Positions 11,341 to 20,300 of a DNA stretch of 64,000 bases are shown one piece after another. The first letter of the stretch is position 1, and every line of letters starts with the position of its first letter. Below the pieces are notes generated by a model. The model was not told where the DNA came from. It saw only the letters and a list, made by a program, of their open reading frames with translations, and made no database searches. The DNA lies in the NCBI RefSeq assembly GCF_000002875.2, contig NC_009277.2, positions 188,501-252,500 on the forward strand. Direction: 5' to 3'. The position numbers and the translations under genes were made by a program. The DNA is from Leishmania infantum JPCM5 (Eukaryota; Euglenozoa; Kinetoplastea; Trypanosomatida; Trypanosomatidae).

Positions 11341-11800
11341 TTTCGCCGAGTGCACCCCGGAGATGGGCGCCCGCCAGTCTTGGCCGCGCAAAGGGCCAGT
11401 CGGGTGCGCCGCCGCCCGTGTTGCCTCCGCGCCGCGCCCCGGCATCGCGGAGGGGGCGTTGGGCGGTGTGCGCGGTCTGCGTTGTCGCCCGGTTTCTTCA
11501 CTCTCCCCGCTTTCCCCTCGCTTTCTCGTCTCCCGCCCCAGCGCCGCGGGCGGGCCGGCCTCTTGCTCGGCGTTTCCCCATTTCCCTGGGGGCTCGGGCG
11601 CCGCGCCTCCGGGGTTCCGCCAGGGCGTGGCCGCGGGGTTTTTGGGGCGGGCGTAGGGGCCCGCGCCGCGCGGCCGCCGCCGCCCCTCTCGGCCCGCCTG
11701 GGAGGCCCCCCCCCCCTCTCAGCGGGGCGAGGAGGAGAGCGCCGCGCCGCCGAAACGACGGCGGCAGCGCCAGGCGGCAAACACAGCGATGCCGCAGATC
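11341..11800. other. Compositionally anomalous G+C-extreme segment
   Basis: Counting 11581-11760 by hand gives 32 A or T in 180 bases, about 82% G+C, well above the surrounding genes, and the next kilobases are about 40-52%. The block contains C9-10 runs, G4-5 runs and many GCCGCC or CGCGCC strings. It lacks the Ala/Ser codon texture of the genes here. It could be a genuine G+C island, a foreign insert or poor-quality assembled sequence. Confidence 0.75.
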
Positions 11801-12059
11801 GCGCCGTCGAGGTGCCTCGCCGTTGTGTTGGTAGTTTTGTTTTTGTGGCGGCTTCAAACAAAAAGGAATACGAAGAAGTTTGCCAGGTGCGTGTTGCCGA
11901 AGCGACAGACATCACCTAATGTTTATTTCTTCTCGATCTAACCGTGGCCACTCCCGACTGTTGAGTATGTGCTCCGCTGTTTGATGCATTTTCTTTGTTC
12001 TCTTGCTGGTAGCATGCACTCCCTCTCGCTCCACAAGCTGCTTACTGGTTCCTTTTAAC

Positions 12060-12096
12060 CCCTGTTCCTTCTTCTCGGGCCACCCTTAAAGTTCAG
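12060..12096 (+). promoter_or_regulatory. Candidate spliced-leader acceptor for dUTPase
   Basis: A pyrimidine tract at about 12050-12085 (CCTGTTCCTTCTTCTC core) is followed by AG dinucleotides at 12090-12091 and 12095-12096, about 62-67 bases before the dUTPase ATG. There is no ATG between the acceptor and 12158. Confidence 0.45.
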
Positions 12097-12157
12097 ATCT
12101 CCTACTTGCTCTCTCACAATAGAAGCATCAAACTACTGCACTCAAAAAGGGCGAAAG

Positions 12158-12967
12158 ATGATGAAGCGCGCTCGCAGCGCCAATATTCCAGGTGCGATTC
12201 TGCACTCTTTGGCAGAGCTGCAGGATGGCCTGAACGCGATGATCGACCCTTCCTGGCGAGCTGCTCGCTCGCTGGACAATTGGGCTCTAGCCATCACGAT
12301 GGAGTCCACGGAGCTGCTGGACTCCTATCCGTGGAAGTGGTGGAAGAACGTCAACGCTACGCCTGATTTGGCCAACGTTAGGATTGAACTGGTCGACATC
12401 TTTCACTTCTCCCTTTCCGGTGCTATGCAAATGCGCTCTACCCCGGACGATGAGATTCCCGCCGCTTTTCTCAAGCCTCTGAAGGAGGTCATGACAACTT
12501 TTCTGCCGGCGAAGGAGTGCACGAGCGACCCGTACGGCTTTGTGTTCTTTCCCCTCACTGATACGCAGAACGCCATTGCGAGCTTTCGTAACGTCATTCA
12601 GCTCGCAAACGCCTATCGCTTCGATGTCATCATAGAGAGCATCATATACGCCGCTGAGGACCTGGGGTTCAACTTGGTGGCGTACTATATTGCAAAACAC
12701 ACTCTGAACTGCATTCGCCAGCTGAGTGGCTACAAAGACGGCTCTTACGTGAAGGTGAACAATGGTGTTGAGGACAATGCACTTCTGCACGGCTGCATCA
12801 AAGACGTCTCCCTCGAGGAAGTTCTCGACGCCGACAAGTATGTCCAGGCGTGGAACAGCATCATGGCTAACGTTTACGAGGCTTTTCAGGTTAAGGAGTC
12901 TGACCGAAAGGATGCGGAGCGCTGGTTTGCCCTCGCGAAGGAAAATCGGCTGGCAATCAAGGCATAA
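12158..12967 (+). CDS. DUT: Dimeric all-alpha dUTP pyrophosphatase (dUTPase)
   Basis: The enzyme hydrolyses dUTP (and in this family dUDP) to dUMP, supplying thymidylate synthesis and keeping uracil out of DNA. The 269-residue product matches the Leishmania enzyme of the MazG-like all-alpha superfamily, unrelated to the trimeric human enzyme. Metal-binding acidic motifs are visible: [17 protein letters not shown] with Glu49 and Glu52, and [13 protein letters not shown] with Glu77 and Asp80. Numbering drops by one if translation starts at the second of the two adjacent ATGs (12161), which would put these residues at 48, 51, 76 and 79. Later segments include [14 protein letters not shown] and [14 protein letters not shown]. 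Codon use is less G+C-rich than in neighbouring genes (one coding line counted at 52%). The gene appears complete. Confidence 0.96.
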   Translation: MMKRARSANIPGAILHSLAELQDGLNAMIDPSWRAARSLDNWALAITMESTELLDSYPWKWWKNVNATPDLANVRIELVDIFHFSLSGAMQMRSTPDDEIPAAFLKPLKEVMTTFLPAKECTSDPYGFVFFPLTDTQNAIASFRNVIQLANAYRFDVIIESIIYAAEDLGFNLVAYYIAKHTLNCIRQLSGYKDGSYVKVNNGVEDNALLHGCIKDVSLEEVLDADKYVQAWNSIMANVYEAFQVKESDRKDAERWFALAKENRLAIKA

Positions 12968-13287
12968 AACTATTTTTCCCAAATCCTCTCATGTGAAAGG
13001 ATCGACTTTTTTTTCTGTTTGACTACCAAGCTTCAGACAGTCAATTTGTAGACATGCGTTTTCTACCGACATTCCTTTTGTGCCTTTAGGGGGGGAGCTC
13101 ATCGAGGAGGTAAGGGCTTCTTTTTTCTCCTCTCTTTTTTCGTCTCTTCGATGTCTTGTTTTCGCCATGAGCATGACCATCATCGAGGATCTTTCTCCTG
13201 AGAGGGTCAGAGGATCTCATCGATATGGAGTGAAGATGCTTACCGCTTTTCGTCTCTGTTTCACTCATCCATGCCCATTTTCTTTGC

Positions 13288-13327
13288 TATATATGTATAT
13301 ATATATATATATATATGTACATATATA
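13288..13327. repeat. (TA)n microsatellite
   Basis: A forty-base interrupted TA run with two TGTA interruptions, in the dUTPase 3' flank. Confidence 0.9.
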
Positions 13328-14199
13328 AAGACATAGAATTTTATAAAAGAAGGAGGGAAGCGAAAAGAAAAATGAGCGAGGTAGTCGAACGGCCGTGCCC
13401 TTCGCAACAACAACAGAAAAAAAAACCATGAAACTCAACACTGTGAAAAGGAGAGATCTGATTTTTTCGTTTTTTTTTTCGCACAATCTTCACCCGCATG
13501 CTTGGCACGCTGGAAGGGTGTTTTCAAAACGTGTGATTGGGTTTGGGGGATTCTGCCTCAACGGCGTGATCTCCCTGTCTGCGGTCACAACATCGTGAGG
13601 GCAAACCCAACCGGATGTTTTTCCCTCTTTTAACTACGCTATTTCTCGCCCAATACCTGTGCACCAGCCGATTGCAGCTCAGACCTCACACCGGGTGTTT
13701 CAAACTCAGCAGCCCGTTGCGAGCTAACTGGATATCTAACAGAAATACCTTGCAGCTGGATTGATTCTCAGTTTTTTCCTCACAGGAGCAGATTCAGTGG
13801 GAATACCTTGAAGGCTTGTTAGCTCTCCGTGCTCGGCAAACTCACAGAGTGTGGGTGATGCTTCAAACAACATCTGCGTTCGACCAAAAAGCAATCAGTT
13901 TGCTTAGACGAATATGCTGAGTCTGCTCTCCCCCTTTTGTTCGAGAGTCTGCTTGGGCCCCTCATAGCAGAAAAGAATGCATCAATAAGGTCGCCTGGTT
14001 TTGCTTGCGACGTGGGCCCCGATATGTTGTCGGTTATGCAAACAAGAAGGAGGCACTTGAAGGAAAGTCGAAGCCCTTCGATTTGCTGAGTCTCTCACTA
14101 GCGTTTTCGCATCAACGGTCCAATACGAAAAACAATGCCTGTGCCACGCATGAGTGTACTGCACTTGCCTGTATGCTATTGTCTGTATCTGGGCCCCAC

Positions 14200-14313
14200 T
14201 TTCCTTTTCTCCTGCCCTCTCTCTTTTCCCTCAACACCTTTTTCGCTTTGGCGTCTCACATCATTTCAAAAACGGCTTCTCGCTGAATCCAATTTCGCGT
14301 GCTCATTTCACAG
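14200..14313 (+). promoter_or_regulatory. Spliced-leader acceptor for the first L23a gene
   Basis: A dense pyrimidine tract at about 14200-14246 (CCTTTTCTCCTGCCCTCTCT core) is followed by no AG at all until 14312-14313 (TTTCACAG). This predicts an 18-base 5' UTR before the ATG at 14332, typical of short leaders on ribosomal protein mRNAs. Confidence 0.6.
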
Positions 14314-14331
14314 CAAACATTCATTTTCATC

Positions 14332-14769
14332 ATGCCTCCTGCTCAGAAGACCGCCAAGAAGGCCGCGCCGAAGGATGCGAAGGCGACCAAGGTCGTCAAG
14401 GTGACGAAACGCAAGTCGTACACCCGCCCCCAGTTTCGCCGCCCTCACACCTACCGCAAGCCGGCAATGGCAAAGCCGAGCAACCGCGTGACCGTGGAGT
14501 CGAAGGATATTGCGGCCTTCAGTGTGATCCGCTACCCGCTGACGACAGACAAGGCGATGAAGAAGATTGAGGAGAACAACACCCTGACCTTCATCGTTGA
14601 TTCCCGCGCCAACAAGACTGAGATCAAGAAGGCGATGCGCAAGCTGTACCAGGTCAAGGCCGTGAAGGTCAACACCCTGATCCGCCCGGATGGTCTGAAG
14701 AAGGCGTACATCCGCCTGTCTGCGGCCCACGATGCTCTGGACACCGCCAACAAGATCGGTCTCGTCTAA
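14332..14769 (+). CDS. RPL23A: 60S ribosomal protein L23a (uL23), copy 1
   Basis: The 145-residue product is a component of the large ribosomal subunit near the polypeptide exit tunnel, where it contacts 26/28S rRNA and docks exit-site factors. The N-terminal 35 residues are Lys/Ala-rich (KKAAPKDAKATKVVKVTKRK). The conserved uL23 core follows, with RRPHTYRKPAMAKPSNRV, IRYPLTTDKAMKKIEENNTL, FIVDSRANKTEIKKAMRKLY, VKAVKVNTLIRPDGLKKAYI and the C-terminal ANKIGLV. Length is normal for the family. It is followed after 457 bases by a second gene coding the same protein except residue 3 (Pro here, Leu there). Third-position G/C preference is strong, as expected for a highly expressed gene. Confidence 0.98.
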   Translation: MPPAQKTAKKAAPKDAKATKVVKVTKRKSYTRPQFRRPHTYRKPAMAKPSNRVTVESKDIAAFSVIRYPLTTDKAMKKIEENNTLTFIVDSRANKTEIKKAMRKLYQVKAVKVNTLIRPDGLKKAYIRLSAAHDALDTANKIGLV

Positions 14770-15226
14770 GCAGAATTTGGATGATGCGATTACTTGAGAT
14801 AATTTCATTTTCATCAGCAAAAACGAAGTGCAACGGTATCTTTGGTTCACCAGAGGCCGGCAAAGCTCTTAGGGTGGTGTAATGGGCTGTTAGCGCTACG
14901 GTACACTGAAGCGATCAGCTGCGGTATCTGTGTGAGCGTCAAGGGTGCGCTGGTTTCTGCATCTCCGAGTTTTTGATTCGCTCTGAGGATGTATCGCAAA
15001 AAGCACGCTGCGGTGCTGCTTTACTACTCCTGCGCTGCTGCTCCTTCAAATGCGTCGACATGTCCGATTTTCTGCAGCTACTCGCCTCCACTTTCATCTC
15101 TCCCTCTTCCTTGTTGTTTTCTGTGTGTCCATGCGCCTTGTGTGCGTCTCAACTTGCGACAACTTTTCTTTCGCGTCTCTGTGGAATAACATCTGAACAG
15201 CTTTAGGGCTTCATTCGCAACGGATC
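14770..15226. other. Spacer between the two L23a genes
   Basis: The 457-base spacer does not resemble the region upstream of copy 1 beyond general texture. It has a T/C-rich tract at about 15085-15130 and a second T-rich tract near 15162-15178 leading to the acceptor of copy 2. No gene is seen. Confidence 0.6.
15085..15200 (+). promoter_or_regulatory. Spliced-leader acceptor for the second L23a gene
   Basis: Pyrimidine tracts from about 15085 to 15178 are followed by the first AG at 15199-15200 (ATCTGAACAG), predicting a 26-base 5' UTR before the ATG at 15227. Confidence 0.55.
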
Positions 15227-15664
15227 ATGCCTCTTGCTCAGAAGACCGCCAAGAAGGCCGCGCCGAAGGATGCGAAGGCGACCAAGGTCGTCAAGGTGAC
15301 GAAACGCAAGTCGTACACCCGCCCCCAGTTTCGCCGCCCTCACACCTACCGCAAGCCGGCAATGGCAAAGCCGAGCAACCGCGTGACCGTGGAGTCGAAG
15401 GATATTGCGGCCTTCAGTGTGATCCGCTACCCGCTGACGACAGACAAGGCGATGAAGAAGATTGAGGAGAACAACACCCTGACCTTCATCGTTGATTCCC
15501 GCGCCAACAAGACTGAGATCAAGAAGGCGATGCGCAAGCTGTACCAGGTCAAGGCCGTGAAGGTCAACACCCTGATCCGCCCGGATGGTCTGAAGAAGGC
15601 GTACATCCGCCTGTCTGCGGCCCACGATGCTCTGGACACCGCCAACAAGATCGGTCTCGTCTAA
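15227..15664 (+). CDS. RPL23A: 60S ribosomal protein L23a (uL23), copy 2
   Basis: This encodes the same 145-residue ribosomal protein as the gene at 14332-14769, with Leu instead of Pro at residue 3. Comparing the two by eye, the DNA appears identical from codon 4 through the stop codon and a few bases beyond (CTAAGCA), whereas both flanks differ. That pattern points to ongoing gene conversion limited to the coding region rather than a very recent block duplication. Different 3' UTRs allow the two copies to be regulated differently while making effectively one protein. Confidence 0.98.
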   Translation: MPLAQKTAKKAAPKDAKATKVVKVTKRKSYTRPQFRRPHTYRKPAMAKPSNRVTVESKDIAAFSVIRYPLTTDKAMKKIEENNTLTFIVDSRANKTEIKKAMRKLYQVKAVKVNTLIRPDGLKKAYIRLSAAHDALDTANKIGLV

Positions 15665-17303
15665 GCATGTTAGCTGACACTTCTTCCATGGACAAAGTTT
15701 TGAGATGACTTGAGGTATCTCTCCCTCTCTCTCTGCGCCTTGCCTCGGACTCACCACTTACTTTGCTGCGAGAAGCTCTGGATGCGCCGTGGCCCTCTTT
15801 TTCATTTTCTCAGTTCCTGCGCCTTTACGAAAAAAAAAAGAAAAAAGAAAAGTGAAAGAAAGTAGTCAGCGCTGTGAAGCCGGAGGAGAGCCGGAGCACT
15901 TTGATTGCGGGAGGAAAGGGGACAGCCAAATCTCTTCTTTCAAGCGTCACGCTTCGCCGCCACTTTTCCATCTCTTCAAGCGCTGGCGAGACGCCATCTC
16001 GCGACGTTCTATCCCTGCTTCGCCTCCCGATAGGAATGAGCTGAGGAAAGAGGGCGCTATGAACGTCCCACCCCTGCTTGCGTTGCTGCCTTCGGCACTG
16101 CAGCAGCAGGAGAGCTATCGTCTGCCAGCGGCTTGAGGAGAGGCAAACATTTTTGCGATTTTTTCTGTAATGGGTGCCGTTATGCAGCCCCGCACATCAC
16201 TTTCACGCATTTGTTTCCATCACCTTCCCGTTGACCGTTCCCGTCTCGCTCTCTCTCCCTCTCCCTCTCTCTCCATCTTTTGATCTGACACATATTCTTT
16301 CTTGATTTTACTGCGTGGGCGTACCCTCTTGCACCCACTCGCATCTGCACTCTATGATTCCTCGTTATATATATATATATATTTGATTTTTTGCGGCTTG
16401 GAAAATAAATCAACACATACTCGGACATTGCGCTTTTCGTCTCGTGCACGCGAGCATCATGTAAAGCTAACCACGTACTCATCTCTTGGAAGAGGGGAAG
16501 AGGAAGCATACACCTTCCACAACGAGAGCCTCGCATTCGTTGTCGGCGATATTATTCCCTCTCCACGGAAACTGTTTGCCTGTCTCGTAGTGACTTCTCC
16601 CTACCCTCGCTTGCCTGTTGTGTGCACAGCTTTGAGTCAGCGTTCGCCGTGTACAAGGGAGGACGAGGAAGGAGAGAGCGCTTCGGCGGGGATGTCGGAC
16701 CGCCTCTGCGCCCCGTGTGACGAACGCACACCAAGGCGCGCACTCACGCACCTTCTGCCTTTCCCCTTCTGTCGTGCTTGCGCCTAGATTGGGGCTCGCC
16801 ATCACAGACTCTCGAAGGGAAAAACAGAAGGCGAGAGGGCGAGAGAGCGACAGGAGGAACGCACCGGCGTTGCCCATTTTGTTTTGCTTTGCCTCTCTTT
16901 CTCTTGCTGGACTCGCAGAGTCGATAGAAACCTGCCCCGGCGGCGTGTGTGTGTGTGTGCGTGGCGACATTGATCATCACGCCGCCTCATTTACATCCCC
17001 GCTCGTCTCTTTCTGGTGTGGCGCCTTTATCGGGTGCCACGGGGGAGCTGATCGCTCCGAGGACTACTCTTCCCCCTCCCCCTCCGAGAGGAGGGCGAGA
17101 GAGAGTGTGCCTGAGAGCTGGATAGAAGGCTGCACACACAAGATTGGGGGAGGGGGATCGGCTAGGGGAAGGGAACAGGTGCCGCACCACATCTGTTGTC
17201 ACCGTCTTTTTCCTTGTTTCGCCCTTTGCTGTCACCCGCCGCGTTCCTTCCGTCTTCCTTTTACTCGCGCGCGCTTTGGTGGTCCTTTCCGACGCAGCGC
17301 ACG
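15665..17303. other. Intergenic region downstream of L23a
   Basis: About 1.6 kb. It contains a poly-A-rich tract near 15829-15860, CT-rich tracts at 16240-16275, a (TA)n run at 16366-16382 and pyrimidine tracts at 17195-17275 that could supply the acceptor for the next gene. Composition rises gradually to the chromosome norm. I see no supported gene. Confidence 0.55.
16366..16382. repeat. (TA)n microsatellite
   Basis: A seventeen-base TA run inside the long intergenic region downstream of L23a copy 2. Confidence 0.85.
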
Positions 17304-20300
17304 ATGGACATTAGACGTATTCTGCGCATCCCCGATAGCCGGGGATGTGTACCAGCCGCGCACGGTGATGCACTCAAATCCTATCCTGATAGCTACGTCA
17401 TGTGCGAGTATCTGAGCTGCTCTTCAGGCATGAGGCACTCCTCGCGTGATGATCAGGCGGCCGTAGTGTCTAAGTTGCATGTGCTCGCCTCCAAGTACGC
17501 TCAGTTTCAGCGCAGCATCGAAGGCTGCGTCTTCGCCATGAGCAGCGGCATCGCTGCTTCTCTGTGGGGGTCCGCACCTGCGGCACGCCAGGCGTCCTCG
17601 CGTTCACCCAGCGAAGGACTCGCGCCTTTCAGTGCTGCCGACAAGGGACGAGCGGCAGCTGCGAGCAGGATGGGGGCCATCGCCACATCGGTATCCACTG
17701 GATCGACCTCACAGGTGCCAGACTTGGAGTCGTGCTGGATGTCGACCTCTCCGCTTCCCCCGACGGCGGTGCTTGCGGCGCTGTACGGCATGACGCCTCT
17801 ACATAGGATTTCCTGGAGCGGCAGTGGCGGAGGAGGCCCCGATGCCGGCGCCGGGGAGAACGTGGGCACTGTGCCGACTGTGGATGCCAGCAACCTCGGC
17901 GAAACTGACTCATCGACGTCTTCGTTCGAGCTTCAGTGGTCGCTCTGTCGATGCGCCACGGACGCGATGGCAGCGCAGGGGCGGTACCAGGTCACTTTCA
18001 GGGACGCGTTTGCCATGACGACGGTGGTTGCCCACATGGCGGCCGCTAGCGCTGACGGCGGCAGTAGTTGGCAAGGCTCTACCTCGCTTCTGCCGCCGCC
18101 GTCGTCGTCATCGTCAACGTCGTCGTATTCCCTCGCGCAGCAGCTGCGACGGGCCTCTGCCCTGCTCGGTGTGGACAGTGAAGGGCCGCTGCCAGAAGCG
18201 TCGGCGGCCGCGGCACCGTCCACCTCGTTGCTGGATTGGCCAGAGGAGTTCTTGTGGAACTTGCTGGTGTCGCTGTTATCCAGTCTCGCGCTTGTGCACA
18301 GTGCCGGCCTTCACTTGTTCGGTCAACTGACCGCAGCTGATGTGCTGTGCGTGGCTTGCGCGCCAACACTGCCGCGGCAGCTCGAACAGACGTGGGCTGA
18401 TGTTGCCGCAGCGACGGCAGCGGCGGCCAGCAAAGAGGATGCGAGGAGGGCAGTGTCCGGCACCGTCTCCAGCAACATTGATGATGATCGTGTGCCGATG
18501 CACAAGGAGGAGGATGCCATCTTCCGGCGCTTCTGCTCGACAGCTGTGCCTAGCGTGTTGCTGCCGCAGGCGACCGTCACCGCCGCCACTCCGTGTCATC
18601 ACGTCTTCTTCGTCCTTCATCCATCGCCGGAGTTGCTGCAACAGCAGGGCGATGGCCGCGCACATGTTCCGCGGCAAAGCGTGCCAAGACTCTCCGCAGC
18701 GCAGGAAGCAGAGCAGGCGACACCGGCGCAACAGGCGCAGCACCAGGCGTCGGACTTGGCGAGCGTGGGCCGCTTGATGAGCCTCTTGATGGAGCTGCGA
18801 GCGCGGGGGCGCCAGAGTCGCAGCGGGCACGCGGAACCAGCAGCAGCAGCCCCTAGCTCAGAGCTGGCGTTTCTGGTTGGGCGGCTGTGCGAATGTGGTG
18901 GGGCGAGCGCGGGCCCTGCAGCGCCAACGCAGTGCCCTACCGCTCTGCAGCTTCTGCAACTCCAGGCGCTGCGGCTGCGCACGGAGTCGTGGTACTACCG
19001 CCGCCTGGCCGAGGAAGCGTGCGATCGCCTGCTGCTTGCGCGGCGGCGGCTGGAAAACACAGATGCCACACTGCCGCAACCCTCGTCTGCAACGCTGCCG
19101 CACGCGAGGGACACGGACACGAAGGGGCAGAGTCGCGAGGCGCAGCTGGCGGACCGCGAGGCGCAGCTGGCGGAGCGAGAGTCCAAGTTAAATGTCCTGC
19201 TGGGGCTCTACGAGCTCACGCATGAGCACTTGGACGCGCTCAAGCTGCCGCAGCTGCCCCCAGCTCAAGGGGGGACAAAGTTGGCAACGCTTTCGTCAGC
19301 GTTACCATCGGATGCAGCGGCAGCAGCGGCGGTCGATGCCTCGGCTACTTCGACGGCGCGCAACGGGAGTACTCGCGGCGCTGACAGCGTTGAGGCAGAG
19401 CAGCGAATGGCGTCGCAGGTGCCACAAGGGGACTCGCTAGACCGCCTGCTAATTCAAACTCTACTCCAGCAGCAGCACCAGCTAGCAGGTTCCGCGGGCG
19501 CACTGCTTGCAGGCGTGCCTGCCGCATCCGGAGCGACTCCGGCAGGCGTCCGCGATGGTAGCCATTTGAGTCCCCCAGCCACCACCACGGCGGCCTCCGT
19601 TGCTGCTGCCGACGAGTTGCTCGGCTTGTCTCCTCTTGCGTGTCGCACCACCGCGGATGACAGACTGCTCTCGAAAAGCGCTGCTACGCCGTCAGTGGTG
19701 GCGGAGACACTGCCAGCGCTCACCACGGATCGCCATGTGGACGTCGAGAGCGTCCCTGGAGGCGGTGTTGCGACACTCACGGCGGCGGCATCGACCGGCC
19801 ATCACCCCAACAACGAATCCCGCGTTGCCGTGGTGGAGGTAGACCTGGATGCAGCAGAGAATGATGGGCGTGGCATCAGCATGGCAAGCCAAGGGAGCGC
19901 AAGTCCGACGGCGATTCACGCTACACCTGCTGGAGGATTCGAAACACGCGCGGCGTGGGGGTGGGCGCCAACGACGACGTCCCCGTCTGCGTCGCTCTCG
20001 GTTTCAGCTGCCGCTACGCTCCAGCAGGGGGCTCATGGCTCGCCACTGCCGACCTCCCAGCAGCAACGACAGCAGCGACAACTTTTCTCGCCCCCGCTGC
20101 ACGCCTCCCCGTGCCAAGACATGGAGACTCCCATGCGCTCCCCTGCGCTACCCAACATGGGCTACGTGGGGGGTGCAGCCGGCGGTGCCGTGGCTTCCCC
20201 TGGCGCAGGCTTCAACGGTGGCAGTGGTCGTAGCCACAGCAAGTACAGCGCGCTGTCGCTACTGCGCACGCCTCCGTCGGCCCGCCGCGCTGGCACGGGG

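Larger units (their letters stand above)
11226..12157. other. Intergenic region with an abnormal G+C-rich core
   Basis: The first 110 bases look like normal 3' flank. About 11341-11800 is an extreme G+C block described separately. From about 11900 the sequence becomes A+T-richer and leads into a pyrimidine tract and acceptor candidates before the dUTPase gene. Long frames on both strands across the block arise from lack of A/T-containing stops and are not supported as genes. Confidence 0.6.
12968..14331. other. A+T-richer intergenic region between dUTPase and L23a
   Basis: About 1.36 kb with T-rich and A-rich runs (one line counted at 38% G+C), a (TA)n microsatellite at 13288-13327 and a strong pyrimidine tract at 14200-14246 serving the next gene. 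No coding region is supported. Confidence 0.6.

Noticed and set aside
11136..11919. Open frames on both strands across the G+C block
   Set aside because: With about 80% G+C, stop codons are rare in every frame. The translations are Pro/Arg/Gly/Ala strings with no domain, so the openness is compositional.
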